Shown: positions 8,633-18,006, numbered from the stretch's first letter. The stretch is DNA of 43,293 bases from Oscillospiraceae bacterium (GCA_017847875.1 JAGASN010000004.1:1-43293), one strand, 5' to 3'. The notes: a model not told the origin generated them from the letters alone. Program-made: numbers and translations.

Positions 8633-9576
8633 TTTATCTCCAGAAAATTTTCAATAATATCAAATGCTGCTTTATAAAAATCTTCTTTTTCGCGATATTC
8701 ATCACGAAAAATCCAATTTATCCTTTCGTTCCGTCTGAACCAGGTCAGCTGGCGTTTGGCATAATGTCTGGTTTCTTTTTTGAGCACGGAAATTGCGTCT
8801 TCCCTGCTCATTTCTCCTCTGAAATAAGGATAAAATTCCTTATATCCTATTGCTTGAGCAACGGTGCATGTTCCGTTGTGCTCAAAAAGGAATTTTGCCT
8901 CTTTTTCAACACCTTCCGTGAGCATCTCATCGATTCTCTGTTCGATTCTTGAATACAGTTTTTCTCTGTCGGCAAAATTTGTTCCGATATAACAAACTTC
9001 ATAAATGCTCGGAACGGGATGAGAATCTTTCTGATGCTCAGACATTGTTTTTCCGGTAACTTCAAAAACTTCGAGTGCTCGAACAACTCTTGAAAGATTG
9101 TTTGCATGAGTTTTTGCGGCAGATTCCGGATCGATTATACGAAGTTTTTCAAAAAGTGCTTCGTTTCCGTTTTCTTTTGCAAATTCAAATAATTTTTCTC
9201 GGATTTCGGGAGAACTTTTTATTTCGGAAAACTCGGTGTTTGAAAGAAGCGAATCCACATAAAGCCCTGTTCCTCCGCAAAGAACGGGAATTTTATTTCT
9301 TGAAACGATATCATCAATGGCTTTTTTTGCTTCTTCAACATAGTCCGCAACGGAATATTCATCATCAATGCTTTTGTGTCCTATCAGATGATGTTTTACT
9401 CCGTCCATTTCTTTTTCGGTCGGTTTTGCCGTTCCGATGGTGAGCTCGGAATAAATCTGCATTGAATCGGCGGAAACAACCTCTCCGCCGAATTTTTTTG
9501 CAATTTCAACGGCAAGTCCGGTTTTTCCGGAAGCTGTCGGACCTATTACAGCGATTACGGGTATTTTTTTATCCAT
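8629..9576 (-). CDS. miaA: tRNA dimethylallyltransferase
   Basis: The 315-residue enzyme adds a dimethylallyl group to A37 of tRNAs reading UNN codons. It has the P-loop GPTASGKTGLA (residues 12-22), DSMQIYSELTIGTAKPT, HHLIGHKSIDDEYSVADY, CGGTGLYVDSLL, and the C-terminal RQLTWFRRNERINWI. All are standard MiaA signatures and the length is typical. It follows mutL closely, an arrangement (mutS-mutL-miaA) shared by many bacteria. Confidence 0.97.
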   Translation of the reverse strand: MDKKIPVIAVIGPTASGKTGLAVEIAKKFGGEVVSADSMQIYSELTIGTAKPTEKEMDGVKHHLIGHKSIDDEYSVADYVEEAKKAIDDIVSRNKIPVLCGGTGLYVDSLLSNTEFSEIKSSPEIREKLFEFAKENGNEALFEKLRIIDPESAAKTHANNLSRVVRALEVFEVTGKTMSEHQKDSHPVPSIYEVCYIGTNFADREKLYSRIEQRIDEMLTEGVEKEAKFLFEHNGTCTVAQAIGYKEFYPYFRGEMSREDAISVLKKETRHYAKRQLTWFRRNERINWIFRDEYREKEDFYKAAFDIIENFLEIK

Positions 9577-9588
9577 AGCTTACCTCTT

Positions 9589-11559
9589 TTATTGCTGACG
9601 TCCGAACATTCTCTCAAGCTTATTTTTGCTTATTGTTGTTGAAACAGGTCTTCCGTGCGGGCAATATTTTATGCTCGGGTCATTAAGAAGAATGTTGACA
9701 ATGGTTTCAAGTTCCGGCTGTGAATTTTTATCGTTTGCCTTTATTGCGGCGCGGCAGGAAATGTTGGCATAAAGTTTATCAAGCTTTTCCGGTGTAAGAT
9801 CATGTTTACAGCCGGAAATAGAATCTGCGATTTCCCCGATTATGCTTTCGGCCTCTTTTGCTTTAACCCAGAACGGAAGCGATCTTACAAGAACTGTTCC
9901 CCTTCCGAAATCGTCTATCATGAAGCCGAATTTTTCCATTTCTTCAGGGTTTTCAAGAACGGCAGAACATTGTTCATCGCTTAGCTTGCAGGTTATGGGT
10001 GTTATAAGACACTGGCAATCAAAAGCTTTGATACCTTTTCGGAGTTTTTCATAAAGAATTCTTTCGTGGGCTGCGTGTTTATCAACAAAAACAAGTTCGT
10101 CTTCCGATTCAAGAAGGATATAGGTTTTAAAAACTTCGCCGACATATTTAAGATTACCGAAAGGAAGCGGATCTGTTTCCAGATTTCTCGGAAGTTCAGG
10201 AACGGGAGCTCCGGCTTTTTTGATTGCTTCAAATCCTTCGATATATTCTTTCGGAAGTTCGGTTCCTTCTTCCAAAGCCTTGTCCGCCGCCTGCCGGAGT
10301 TTATATTGCGCTGTGTGAGTAATATCACCATCTATTCTGTAAGATGCAAGATTGTCATTGTTTCTGGCGGGAACAATATCGTTATCAACAAGATTATATT
10401 TTATATCCGTATATGTTCTCGGAATAAAATCGGTTTTCGGCTGTTTTGAAAGAGTTGTCTGAATAACTACATTTTCAAAATGCTCAATTTCTTTTTTATC
10501 GGAAATTTCATTCCAGAATGCTTTGTTGACTTTTTTGGATTCTTCAAGAACCGCAGAAACGTCCCTTTGGTTAAGAGCGGATTTTACACCGTAATAAACA
10601 AGATCAAAAATTTCTTTTTCGCTTACAAAGCGGACTTCGGTTTTTGCCGGATGAACGTTTACATCAACTGTTTCCGGAGGGATTTCAAGATTCAGTACAC
10701 AGCCAGGAAATTTTCCGACCATTGCGGAACCCTTGAAAGCTTCTTCAAGGGCCGCCATTGCGGTTCTTGTTTTTACAAATCTTCTGTTAACAAAAAAATT
10801 CTGGAAGGTTCTGCTCGGTTTTGATGCTGTTGGTTTTGTAACATAACCGGTCAGCTTCATTTTGTCTTTTCCAACAGGGCTGTAATTGACTTCTATTGTT
10901 TCCTTGGCGAATTCCCTTCCGTAAACGGCGGAAATTACAGCAAGCATGTCTCCGTTTCCGTAAGTTAAAAGCTTTGTTTCGCCGTCGCGGATAAAGCGGA
11001 ATTTTACCTCCGGATAAGAAAGAGCCATTTTGTCCATAACCTGGGCAACGGCATTTGCTTCCGCAACGTCTTTTTTAAGAAATTTCTGCCTTGCGGGAGT
11101 ATTATAGAACAAATCGCGGACAATAATTGTCGTTCCTTCGGGACAACCGGCTTCCTCGATTTCGGAAGTTCCTTCGTCCGTTGCTTCACAGCGGAAACCT
11201 GTTGAGGAATCTTTTGTTTTTGTCATAATTTCAACATGGGAAACAGCCGCTACGGAAGCAAGAGCTTCGCCGCGGAAACCGAAAGTCATTATTCTGTCAA
11301 GATCCCACTCTTCACGAATTTTGCTTGTTGCGTGGCGCAAAAATGCCTTTGGAATATCTTCTGCTTCAATTCCGCAGCCGTTATCGGTAACACGAATAAA
11401 GGTGTTTCCGCCGTTCTGAATTTCAACGGTAACGCTGTCTGCACCGGCGTCTATTGAGTTTTCTACAAGCTCTTTTACTACCGAACAGGGCCTGTCAACA
11501 ACTTCGCCTGCGGCAATAAGTTCGGCAATATGTTTATCGAGAAGGTTTATTTTAGGCAT
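9589..11559 (-). CDS. mutL: DNA mismatch repair protein MutL
   Basis: The 656-residue protein has a GHKL ATPase domain (KELVENSIDAGA, DNGCGI, GFRGEALASVAAV), a transducer domain, a variable linker (about 330-440) and a C-terminal dimerisation domain. The latter carries DKHAAHERILYE near residue 490, a match to the DQHA(X)2E(X)4E metal site of endonucleolytic MutL, plus SCRAAIKA and a CPHGRP motif near the end. It is therefore predicted to nick DNA itself, as in organisms lacking MutH. It lies 18 bases downstream of mutS. Confidence 0.96.
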   Translation of the reverse strand: MPKINLLDKHIAELIAAGEVVDRPCSVVKELVENSIDAGADSVTVEIQNGGNTFIRVTDNGCGIEAEDIPKAFLRHATSKIREEWDLDRIMTFGFRGEALASVAAVSHVEIMTKTKDSSTGFRCEATDEGTSEIEEAGCPEGTTIIVRDLFYNTPARQKFLKKDVAEANAVAQVMDKMALSYPEVKFRFIRDGETKLLTYGNGDMLAVISAVYGREFAKETIEVNYSPVGKDKMKLTGYVTKPTASKPSRTFQNFFVNRRFVKTRTAMAALEEAFKGSAMVGKFPGCVLNLEIPPETVDVNVHPAKTEVRFVSEKEIFDLVYYGVKSALNQRDVSAVLEESKKVNKAFWNEISDKKEIEHFENVVIQTTLSKQPKTDFIPRTYTDIKYNLVDNDIVPARNNDNLASYRIDGDITHTAQYKLRQAADKALEEGTELPKEYIEGFEAIKKAGAPVPELPRNLETDPLPFGNLKYVGEVFKTYILLESEDELVFVDKHAAHERILYEKLRKGIKAFDCQCLITPITCKLSDEQCSAVLENPEEMEKFGFMIDDFGRGTVLVRSLPFWVKAKEAESIIGEIADSISGCKHDLTPEKLDKLYANISCRAAIKANDKNSQPELETIVNILLNDPSIKYCPHGRPVSTTISKNKLERMFGRQQ

Positions 11560-11577
11560 TTTTTCACCACACTAATT

Positions 11578-14184
11578 TTATTTTACAATGCTTTTAAGTT
11601 CATAAAGAAGATTCAGCGCTTCAATCGGAGTGAGCGTTTCAACATCCGTTTGACGGATTATTCTTTCCGCATCGCTTGTAATTGAAGCAAAAAGATTGGT
11701 TTGTCCCATAATATCGTCGTTTTGCTGCATGCGGGAAATTTTTTCAACCTCTTTTCCATCTTCGAGGGCGGAAAGAATTTCTCTTGCGCGTTTAACAACG
11801 CTGTTCGGGATTCCGGCAAGTTTTGCAACTTCAATTCCGTAGGAATCGTCGGCTCCGCCGCTTATGATACGGCGAAGGAAAGTTATATCATCACCGCGTT
11901 TCTTTACGGCAACATTATAATTTCTTATGTTCGGATATGCGTTTTCAAGGTCGGTAAGTTCGTGATAATGGGTTGCAAAAAGTGTTTTTGCGCCGAGTTT
12001 TTTTCTGTCGGCAATATGCTCAAGAACGGCGTGAGCAATGCTCATTCCGTCAAAAGTGCTTGTTCCTCTTCCGATTTCATCGAGGATAAGAAGACTTTTG
12101 TTTGTTGCATTTTTAAGAATTTCGGCAACTTCGCTCATTTCCACCATGAAAGTGGACTGCCCTGCGGATAGATCGTCGGAAGCTCCGACTCTGGTATAAA
12201 CTCCGTCAACAATACCGATTCTGGCGTGTTTTGCGGGCACAAAACAGCCTATCTGAGCCATAATTGTTATAAGAGCCACCTGGCGCATATAAGTTGATTT
12301 ACCGGCCATATTGGGGCCCGTAATTACTGCAATCTGATTTTCTCTGTTATCAAGAAGAACATCGTTGGGAACAAAGGGTGCTCCGCGGAGCATTTGTTCA
12401 ACAACGGGATGTCTTCCTTCGGAAATTTCTATTATATCGCCGAGATCAACGGTCGGTCTGCAATAATTATTGCGAAGAGAAACAGCTGCAAAGGATTGGA
12501 GAACGTCTATTGCGGCAACAGCATTTGCCGTTGCCTGAACTCTTTCGACCTGAGCACCGATTTGAGCACGTATGTTTTCAAAAAGCTTCGCTTCAAGCGC
12601 AAGAATTTTATCATGAGCACCGAGAACTTTTTCTTCAAGTTCCTTGAGTTCCGGAGTGATATATCTTTCTCCGTTTGCAAGCGTTTGTTTTCTTATATAT
12701 TCCTGCGGAACAAGGTCAATATAGGACTTTGAAACTTCGATATAATATCCGAAAACGTGGTTATAACCGATTTTCATTTTCGGAATTCCGGTACGTTCTT
12801 TTTCAGATGTTTCAATCGCAGTTATTTTACTTGTAATATTGGTAGCAATATCGCGAAGTTCATCAAGTTCCGGATTATATCCTTTCGCAATAACTCCGCC
12901 GTCTTTAAGAGTTATAGGCGGATCTTCGATTATTCCGATATCAATAAGATTTTTAATATCTTCGAGAAGGTCGATGTTTTCCCTAAGTTCCGAAAGGAGC
13001 GGAGAACCGCTTCCGTTTAAAAGACCTTTTATTTTCGGAAGTTTTGCTATGCTTGATGCAAGGGTTTTATATTCTTTCGGGCTTGCATTTCCGAAGATTA
13101 TTCTTGTCATCGTTCGCTCAAGGTCGTATATTCCGGAAAGTTCTTCCGCAATATCTTCGCAAAGCATCGGGTCATTTACGAAAGCTTCGACGGCATAAAG
13201 ACGCTTATCAATTTTAACCGGGTCAAGAAGCGGTCTGTCAATATAAGAGCGAAGAAGCCTTCTGCCCATTGCGGTGCTCGTTTTGTCGAGCACCCAAAGA
13301 AGGGTTCCTCTTTTTTCTCTTCCACGCATTGTTTCTGTAAGTTCAAGGTTGCGTCTTGCGGAAAGATCAAGCTTCATAAATGCTTTTTCGTCATAGAATT
13401 TTACGGAAGAAATTCGGCTTACGCCGTTTTTCTGGTTTTCATAAAGATAGCGAAGAAGCGCTGAAACACAGTTTTCCTGAAATATGTTTTCAAACCCGAG
13501 TTCGTTGGGGCTGTGTTTTCCGAAATGCTCATAAATTGTTTTTTCAACAAGTTTTTTGTCATATTCGGAATCATCGATTTGTTCGCCAAGACAGTTGATG
13601 CGTTCTTTTATAAAATAGCCTGCTTCGCGGCAATCGAGGAAATTATCATTAAAAAGAATTTCGCAAGGTTTATATCTGCTTATTTCTTCAATTATTCTGT
13701 TATCAAGCTCTTTGGAATCTTTTGCGCTTGTGCATTTTAATTCGCCGGTTGTTACGTCACAAAAACAAATTCCAAAGGAATTTCCTTCAACAAAAATACT
13801 TGCAATATAGTTATTTGCGCTTTCCTCAAGCATTGCGTTTTCAACAACGGTTCCGGGAGTTATAACGCGGATAACATCGCGTTTAACAAGTCCTTTTGCC
13901 GTTGCCGGATTTTCCATCTGTTCACAAATTGCGACTTTATAGCCTTTTTTGATAAGACGGGCAACGTATGCTTCATAGCTGTGATAAGGAATTCCGCACA
14001 TAGGTGCACGTTCTTCCTGACCGCAATCTTTTCCGGTAAGAGTAAGTTCAAGCTCCCGGGAAGCAATTTTGGCATCCTCAAAGAACATTTCATAAAAGTC
14101 GCCGAGACGGAAAAACAGTATGGCGTCCTTATTATTCTCTTTTATTTCAAAATACTGTTTCATCATCGGCGAAAGTTCTGCCAA
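11578..14184 (-). CDS. mutS: DNA mismatch repair protein MutS
   Basis: The mismatch-recognition ATPase is about 868 residues. The N-terminal mismatch-binding motif is LGDFYEMFFEDA (Phe-Tyr-Glu wedge). The ATPase domain has GPNMAGKSTYMRQ (Walker A, near residue 620), LLILDEIGRGTSTFDG (Walker B and D-loop) and ATHYHEL. I chose the TTG at 14184, not the GTG at 14193: AGGGA is correctly spaced only from the TTG, and the resulting N-terminus MAELSPMMKQY fits the usual MutS start. It is the first gene of the long minus-strand run and has its own promoter (14222-14250). Confidence 0.96.
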   Translation of the reverse strand: MAELSPMMKQYFEIKENNKDAILFFRLGDFYEMFFEDAKIASRELELTLTGKDCGQEERAPMCGIPYHSYEAYVARLIKKGYKVAICEQMENPATAKGLVKRDVIRVITPGTVVENAMLEESANNYIASIFVEGNSFGICFCDVTTGELKCTSAKDSKELDNRIIEEISRYKPCEILFNDNFLDCREAGYFIKERINCLGEQIDDSEYDKKLVEKTIYEHFGKHSPNELGFENIFQENCVSALLRYLYENQKNGVSRISSVKFYDEKAFMKLDLSARRNLELTETMRGREKRGTLLWVLDKTSTAMGRRLLRSYIDRPLLDPVKIDKRLYAVEAFVNDPMLCEDIAEELSGIYDLERTMTRIIFGNASPKEYKTLASSIAKLPKIKGLLNGSGSPLLSELRENIDLLEDIKNLIDIGIIEDPPITLKDGGVIAKGYNPELDELRDIATNITSKITAIETSEKERTGIPKMKIGYNHVFGYYIEVSKSYIDLVPQEYIRKQTLANGERYITPELKELEEKVLGAHDKILALEAKLFENIRAQIGAQVERVQATANAVAAIDVLQSFAAVSLRNNYCRPTVDLGDIIEISEGRHPVVEQMLRGAPFVPNDVLLDNRENQIAVITGPNMAGKSTYMRQVALITIMAQIGCFVPAKHARIGIVDGVYTRVGASDDLSAGQSTFMVEMSEVAEILKNATNKSLLILDEIGRGTSTFDGMSIAHAVLEHIADRKKLGAKTLFATHYHELTDLENAYPNIRNYNVAVKKRGDDITFLRRIISGGADDSYGIEVAKLAGIPNSVVKRAREILSALEDGKEVEKISRMQQNDDIMGQTNLFASITSDAERIIRQTDVETLTPIEALNLLYELKSIVK

Positions 14185-14221
14185 AAAACACACTTCCCTA
14201 TCATAAAGCTATATTTATTAT

Positions 14222-14250
14222 ATAATAACATAAAGAGCGTTTTTGTTCAA
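14222..14250 (-). promoter_or_regulatory. Promoter of the mutS-led operon
   Basis: Minus strand TTGAAC (14245-14250), 17-nt spacer, TATTAT (14222-14227), about 40 bases upstream of the mutS start and immediately after the thiT terminator. An overlapping TATAAT is also present but at a 22-nt spacing. Confidence 0.65.
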
Positions 14251-14285
14251 GAAAAAAGGCGGACATTTTAATGTCCGCCTTTTAA
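14250..14285 (-). terminator. Intrinsic terminator of thiT
   Basis: The stem GGCGGACA / TGTCCGCC with a 6-nt loop (about 14258-14279) is followed on the minus strand by a T-run, directly downstream of the thiT stop. It separates thiT from the mutS promoter. Confidence 0.85.
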
Positions 14286-14296
14286 AAAATGGTTGA

Positions 14297-14860
14297 TTAT
14301 TGAAAAAATTCCGGTTTCTTTTTGAAAAGAATTACCGCAACAACGGAAGAAATAATCGCTTCCGCAAGCATATAGGAACCGTTGTAACAAAGAGAATAAA
14401 CCGGAGCAATCATTCCGAATTCGTTGGGCCAAAGCGCATCCCAGATTGCCCAGCCTGTTGCAAAATGGCAAAGAAATCTTGCAAAAAAAGTGATTGCGAT
14501 ACCGCTGATTACCGCAATATTGAAATTTTTTGCTTTTTTTCTGAAAATTCCGGAAAAACCGATAACAGTATATGCAACAATATAATCCAGAAGAATTATT
14601 GCAATCGCCATTCCGACAGAGGTTGCATACTGAACGTTATCAAGACCGAGAAGGCATTGAAGAACGCTGAAAACGAAAGCGGTAAAAATGCCCCATTTTG
14701 TTCCGTATCTGAAAGATACCATAACGAGAGGAAGCATTGCGCAAACAGTAAGTCCGCCGCCCATTACAAAATCGATTTTCAAAAGGCTGAGCACCGTTCC
14801 TATTGCAATCATAATTGCGCTGAAAACGAGTCTTGATGTTTTTTGGTTTCTGTTTTCCAT
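14297..14860 (-). CDS. thiT: ThiT, thiamine-specific S component of an ECF transporter
   Basis: The 187-residue protein has about six hydrophobic segments. It contains residues expected in ThiT-type thiamine binders in the second half: a His in FLCHFATG, a Trp pair in GWAIWDALW, and YNGSYM near the C-terminus. It would capture thiamine at the membrane and rely on a shared EcfA/A'/T energising module encoded elsewhere. I chose the ATG at 14860 because AAGGAG lies just upstream; longer readings would start inside the leader terminator. Control by a TPP riboswitch independently supports thiamine as substrate. Confidence 0.93.
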   Translation of the reverse strand: MENRNQKTSRLVFSAIMIAIGTVLSLLKIDFVMGGGLTVCAMLPLVMVSFRYGTKWGIFTAFVFSVLQCLLGLDNVQYATSVGMAIAIILLDYIVAYTVIGFSGIFRKKAKNFNIAVISGIAITFFARFLCHFATGWAIWDALWPNEFGMIAPVYSLCYNGSYMLAEAIISSVVAVILFKKKPEFFQ

Positions 14861-14880
14861 TGTTTTGTTTTCACTCCTTA

Positions 14881-14920
14881 AAAATAAAAATCGCTGCAGC
14901 AAGGGAATTTGCCGCAGCGA
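14881..14920 (-). terminator. Riboswitch-controlled terminator in the thiT leader
   Basis: On the minus strand a 12-bp GC-rich hairpin (14891-14902 with 14909-14920, AATTCC-type loop) is followed by TTTTTATTTTT, just before the thiT ribosome binding site. With the TPP aptamer upstream this is the expression platform: TPP binding should favour termination. Confidence 0.9.
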
Positions 14921-14949
14921 CCATGAAAACAAAGCCAATTAACGCTTTT

Positions 14950-15031
14950 CGACACTCCCTCCGCCGGTATTATCCGGATCAGGTTAAGGGTTCGGCGAAA
15001 ACGCCGTCTCAGCCAATAACAGCACCCCTGT
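14950..15031 (-). promoter_or_regulatory. TPP riboswitch (THI element) aptamer
   Basis: Minus strand, in order: GGGGTGC (P1/P2 start), GGCTGAGA (the conserved CUGAGA of the pyrimidine-sensing arm), a GGCG/CGCC variable hairpin, ACCCTTAACCTGATCCGGAT, then AATACCGGCG and GGGAGTG. The CUGAGA, CCUGAUC-GGAUAAUACC and GGGA blocks are the diagnostic conserved parts of the thiamine pyrophosphate aptamer. It controls thiT through the terminator at 14881-14920. Confidence 0.96.
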
Positions 15032-15051
15032 ATCTCCTTTATGCAGTTTAG

Positions 15052-15083
15052 ATTATAATATCACTTTTGGATATCGGAGTCAA
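15052..15083 (-). promoter_or_regulatory. Promoter of the thiT riboswitch transcript
   Basis: Minus strand TTGACT (15078-15083), 17-nt spacer, TATTAT (15055-15060), with an overlapping TATAAT at 15052-15057. The -35 lies inside the 3' end of the SPFH gene, and the aptamer begins about 20 bases after the -10. Confidence 0.7.
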
Positions 15084-15978
15084 CAGCAACTTCTTTAACG
15101 GAAGAAACAAGACTTGCAAGGGACTGAATTTCGCTTGGTACGATAATCTTGGTTGCCTTGCCGTCCGCGGCTTTTTCAAAAGCTTCATAGCTCTTAAGAG
15201 TAAGAACAGCCGGAGTCGGGTTTGCTTCGTTAAGAAGAGTAATGGAATCCGCAAGCGCTTTCTGAACAACAAGAATTGCTTCCGCTTCACCCTGTGCCTC
15301 GCGGATTTTTGCTTCCTTAACAGCTTCCGCGCGAAGGATAGCGGATTCTTTTTCGCCTTCGGCAATAAGAATCGCGGATTTCTTTTCACCTTCCGCACGA
15401 AGAAGGGTTTCACGGCGTTCGCGTTCCGCCTTCATCTGTTTTTCCATTGCGTCCTGAATTTCTCTCGGAGGAATGATGTTTTTAAGCTCAACGCGGTTAA
15501 CTTTGATACCCCATTTATCCGTTGCAGTATCGAGAATAGAGGTGATTTTTACGTTGATAACGTCACGGCTGGTAAGGGTGCTGTCGAGTTCCATTTCGCC
15601 GATGATGTTACGAAGAGTTGTTGCGGTAAGGTTTTCGATTGCGGAAAGAGGTCTTTCAACGCCATAGCTGAAAAGTTTTGCGTCGGTGATCTGATAGAAA
15701 ACAACGGTATCTATCTGCATTGTTACGTTATCTTTTGTGATAACGGGCTGGGGCTTAAAATCGACTACCTGCTCTTTGATGGAAACCTTTTTTGCAATTC
15801 TGTCAAAGAAAGGAATCTTAAAATGAAGACCGGTTTCCCAGGTTGCATAATAAGTTCCGAGGCGTTCAATTACAAAAACGGTTGCCTGGGGAACAATTTT
15901 TACGTTAAGGGCAAGGATAATGAGAACTATAAGCACCAGACCAAGTCCTACAATAAGTCCTGTGAATTCAAACGGCAT
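15061..15978 (-). CDS. SPFH/Band 7 (paraslipin/QmcA-like) membrane scaffold protein
   Basis: The 305-residue protein has an N-terminal membrane helix (about 6-26), then the SPFH domain (VPQATVFVIERLGTY, WETGLHFKIPFFDRI, TLRNIIGEMELDSTLTSRD). A charged coiled coil (about 180-240) is rich in ERERRETLLRAEGEKKSA-type repeats. This is the QmcA/stomatin group, which forms large membrane cages or microdomains, often controlling proteases. The gene directly follows an NfeD-family partner, the usual pairing. AAGGAGG precedes the ATG. Confidence 0.92.
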   Translation of the reverse strand: MPFEFTGLIVGLGLVLIVLIILALNVKIVPQATVFVIERLGTYYATWETGLHFKIPFFDRIAKKVSIKEQVVDFKPQPVITKDNVTMQIDTVVFYQITDAKLFSYGVERPLSAIENLTATTLRNIIGEMELDSTLTSRDVINVKITSILDTATDKWGIKVNRVELKNIIPPREIQDAMEKQMKAERERRETLLRAEGEKKSAILIAEGEKESAILRAEAVKEAKIREAQGEAEAILVVQKALADSITLLNEANPTPAVLTLKSYEAFEKAADGKATKIIVPSEIQSLASLVSSVKEVAVDSDIQK

Positions 15979-15992
15979 ATAACTACCTCCTT

Positions 15993-16454
15993 TTATTCTT
16001 CACTTGCTTTGGCAAGATTTTTTACTTCAACAATCAGGGTTGCGCCTTCGATTTTATAAACGGTTACAACAGCGCCTTCGGGAATTTTTTCACCGTTTTT
16101 GGATTTTGCGCTCCATGTAAGACCGGAAATATAAACTTTTCCCACGCCTTCAAGGTTATTTATTTCAGCGGTGACGATTCCGTCGGTACCGATAAGACTG
16201 TCGGAATTGGTGGGCTGTTTTTTAACCTTAACAACATCTTTGAAAAATCTTTTTGTGAACGCAAATGCAATTGCTGAAACCGCAAGGAAAACAAGAATCT
16301 GTCCCCAAAGCGGAACCTCAAAATATGCGGGAATAATTGCCGCAAGAGCGCCGATAGCAAACCAAACGCTTATGAGCGAAACTGTAACGGCTTCAATTAC
16401 ACCCAGCACAACCGCAATGATAAGCCATACAAACGGCATCGGGATTTCAAACAA
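15993..16454 (-). CDS. NfeD-family membrane protein (short form)
   Basis: The 153-residue protein has three or four hydrophobic helices in the first 75 residues and a C-terminal OB-fold beta domain (about 85-150) containing LIGTDGIVTAEINNLEGVGKVYISGLTWSA split by short turns. The ClpP-like protease domain of long NfeD is absent. Short NfeD proteins act with SPFH scaffolds and the gene precedes one. The start is TTG at 16454, with GGAGG 8 nt upstream. Confidence 0.9.
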   Translation of the reverse strand: MFEIPMPFVWLIIAVVLGVIEAVTVSLISVWFAIGALAAIIPAYFEVPLWGQILVFLAVSAIAFAFTKRFFKDVVKVKKQPTNSDSLIGTDGIVTAEINNLEGVGKVYISGLTWSAKSKNGEKIPEGAVVTVYKIEGATLIVEVKNLAKASEE

Positions 16455-16485
16455 CGAAATCGCCTCCTTTCAGTTTTTCATATAT

Positions 16486-16514
16486 ATTTTACCATATCTC
16501 ATCTATATATACAA
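16486..16514 (-). promoter_or_regulatory. Promoter of the nfeD-SPFH pair
   Basis: Minus strand TTGTAT (16509-16514), 17-nt spacer, TAAAAT (16486-16491). A TGG just before the -10 gives an extended -10 (TGn). Confidence 0.65.
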
Positions 16515-16527
16515 TATTTTTTTTGTT

Positions 16528-17733
16528 TCAGCTCATATCATCGCTGTTTTCCCATGGAATATCGGACTCTATGGGTTGTTCTTCGCCAATGTCCATAAGC
16601 ACAATATAGTCCGCATTTATGATATATTTTCCGTTTTTTATTTTTTCTTCGGTCTTTCTTGAAACAATTTGCATATTCTCCATCGTTTTTTTCTCTGTTT
16701 TTTCAAGAAGCTCAAATGCTTTTTCTCTTCCCTGTTCAAAATTATATGTAATGGCGTTTTCCTTTACATTAAAATATCGCGTAGTTATAAGATTTATCGG
16801 AAGTTCTATCCAAAAAATTTTGAGTTTTTCTGCGTTTTTTTCGCTTGGCAGATCAATAAACTTTTCATGATTTCCGAAACAAATTTTCTTTCCGAGAAAA
16901 ATTATTTCATAAATTTCTTTCTTTAATCGATCTTTTTTTAAAATTTTTTCTTCAAGCGGAAATTCAATATTGATATTGTAGTCTGTTTCAGCAATTATTT
17001 CCGCCCTTGCGTGTTTAAGAGTCAATTTATTATGACGGTCTTCATAAACAGCGCTTACCAATAAATCACCTTTTAAAACAGCATCTCCGGGTTTTACTAA
17101 AGGCTGGCCGTCAAAAACATTAATTTCTTTTATTACTCCATATTTTGAAGCGATTAAATTAACCGGAACATCGTCATCTGAAACCATTTCGGGAACTTCG
17201 TTTCTCTCGTTGATAAGAATATTGGCAACGCTTCCCTGAATATTGATTTCAACGGAAGCAAGTCCGGGATTTTCACGCAGGATATACCATTCCATATCCT
17301 GAACAGAATGTTTTTTTGAAAGCGTTCCGGTATAAAGCCCCATTTCTTCGGCAGATTTTATAATTTGTGTTTTGTCTGTCTTAAAATTTCCCGTTACATT
17401 AATTTCCCAAATAAAGAAGTTCATAAATACCGAAAATAAAACTATAAAAATCGAACCCAAAACAAAACCGATTTTTCCTCTGTTTTGTTTTGCAAAATAA
17501 TAAAATCCGTGTTTTTTTATTATTTTCAGTTTAAGTCCGTTTTTTCTTGCGGGAATTCTAAGTTTTTTATAATTTTTCAAATCTGTTTTTAAAAAAAGCT
17601 TATACTCTGCTTTTTTCGGTTCAAAAAATTCTATTCCGTTTTTTGAACAAAAGGTATAAAATTTTTCGGTTTCGATTCCTTCGGCATAAAATTCAATATA
17701 TCCTTTAAAAAATCGGATTATATCTGATAACAA
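16528..17733 (-). CDS. yqfD: Sporulation protein YqfD
   Basis: The 401-residue protein has a cytoplasmic N-terminal region of about 90 residues, one membrane helix (about 90-112, GFVLGSIFIVLFSVFMNFF) and a large extracytoplasmic part. The latter has a FtsQ/POTRA-like INVTGN start, an ENPGLASVEINIQGS segment, and a lipoyl-like loop VFDGQPLVKPGDAVLKGDLLVS. This domain order matches YqfD, a mother-cell (sigma-E regulon) sporulation protein. The start is TTG with GGGGGA upstream. It follows yqfC by 12 bases, which strengthens the call. Confidence 0.9.
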   Translation of the reverse strand: MLSDIIRFFKGYIEFYAEGIETEKFYTFCSKNGIEFFEPKKAEYKLFLKTDLKNYKKLRIPARKNGLKLKIIKKHGFYYFAKQNRGKIGFVLGSIFIVLFSVFMNFFIWEINVTGNFKTDKTQIIKSAEEMGLYTGTLSKKHSVQDMEWYILRENPGLASVEINIQGSVANILINERNEVPEMVSDDDVPVNLIASKYGVIKEINVFDGQPLVKPGDAVLKGDLLVSAVYEDRHNKLTLKHARAEIIAETDYNINIEFPLEEKILKKDRLKKEIYEIIFLGKKICFGNHEKFIDLPSEKNAEKLKIFWIELPINLITTRYFNVKENAITYNFEQGREKAFELLEKTEKKTMENMQIVSRKTEEKIKNGKYIINADYIVLMDIGEEQPIESDIPWENSDDMS

Positions 17734-17745
17734 ACAAATCCCCCA

Positions 17746-17994
17746 TTAAAAAAATTCTATTTTATTAAAATCACCTTTAATTCTTAATCCGTCAGCGGTA
17801 TAAGATAATATTTCAATATCAATTCCCCGGAATGTAATCCCGTGCTCATCGGTTTTTATTTTGAGCATGTTTTTTTCAAGTTCTGTAATTTCAATTTCTC
17901 CGGTGAGCATCGCTTCATTTTTATCGAAAATCTCAATATAAAAATTATTTGCTAATGGATAAATTTGTTGTAATTTTTCTTTGATTTTATTCAT
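17746..17994 (-). CDS. yqfC: Sporulation protein YqfC (YabP/YqfC family)
   Basis: The 82-residue beta-rich protein contains the family pattern EIFDKNEAMLTGEIEI, ITFRGIDIEILSYTADGLRIKG. The YabP/YqfC family is found only in endospore formers, and yqfC is normally next to yqfD, as here. It lies 12 bases after sigK, so the three genes look like one transcript. Confidence 0.92.
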   Translation of the reverse strand: MNKIKEKLQQIYPLANNFYIEIFDKNEAMLTGEIEITELEKNMLKIKTDEHGITFRGIDIEILSYTADGLRIKGDFNKIEFF

Positions 17995-18006
17995 TAATGC
18001 GCTCCG

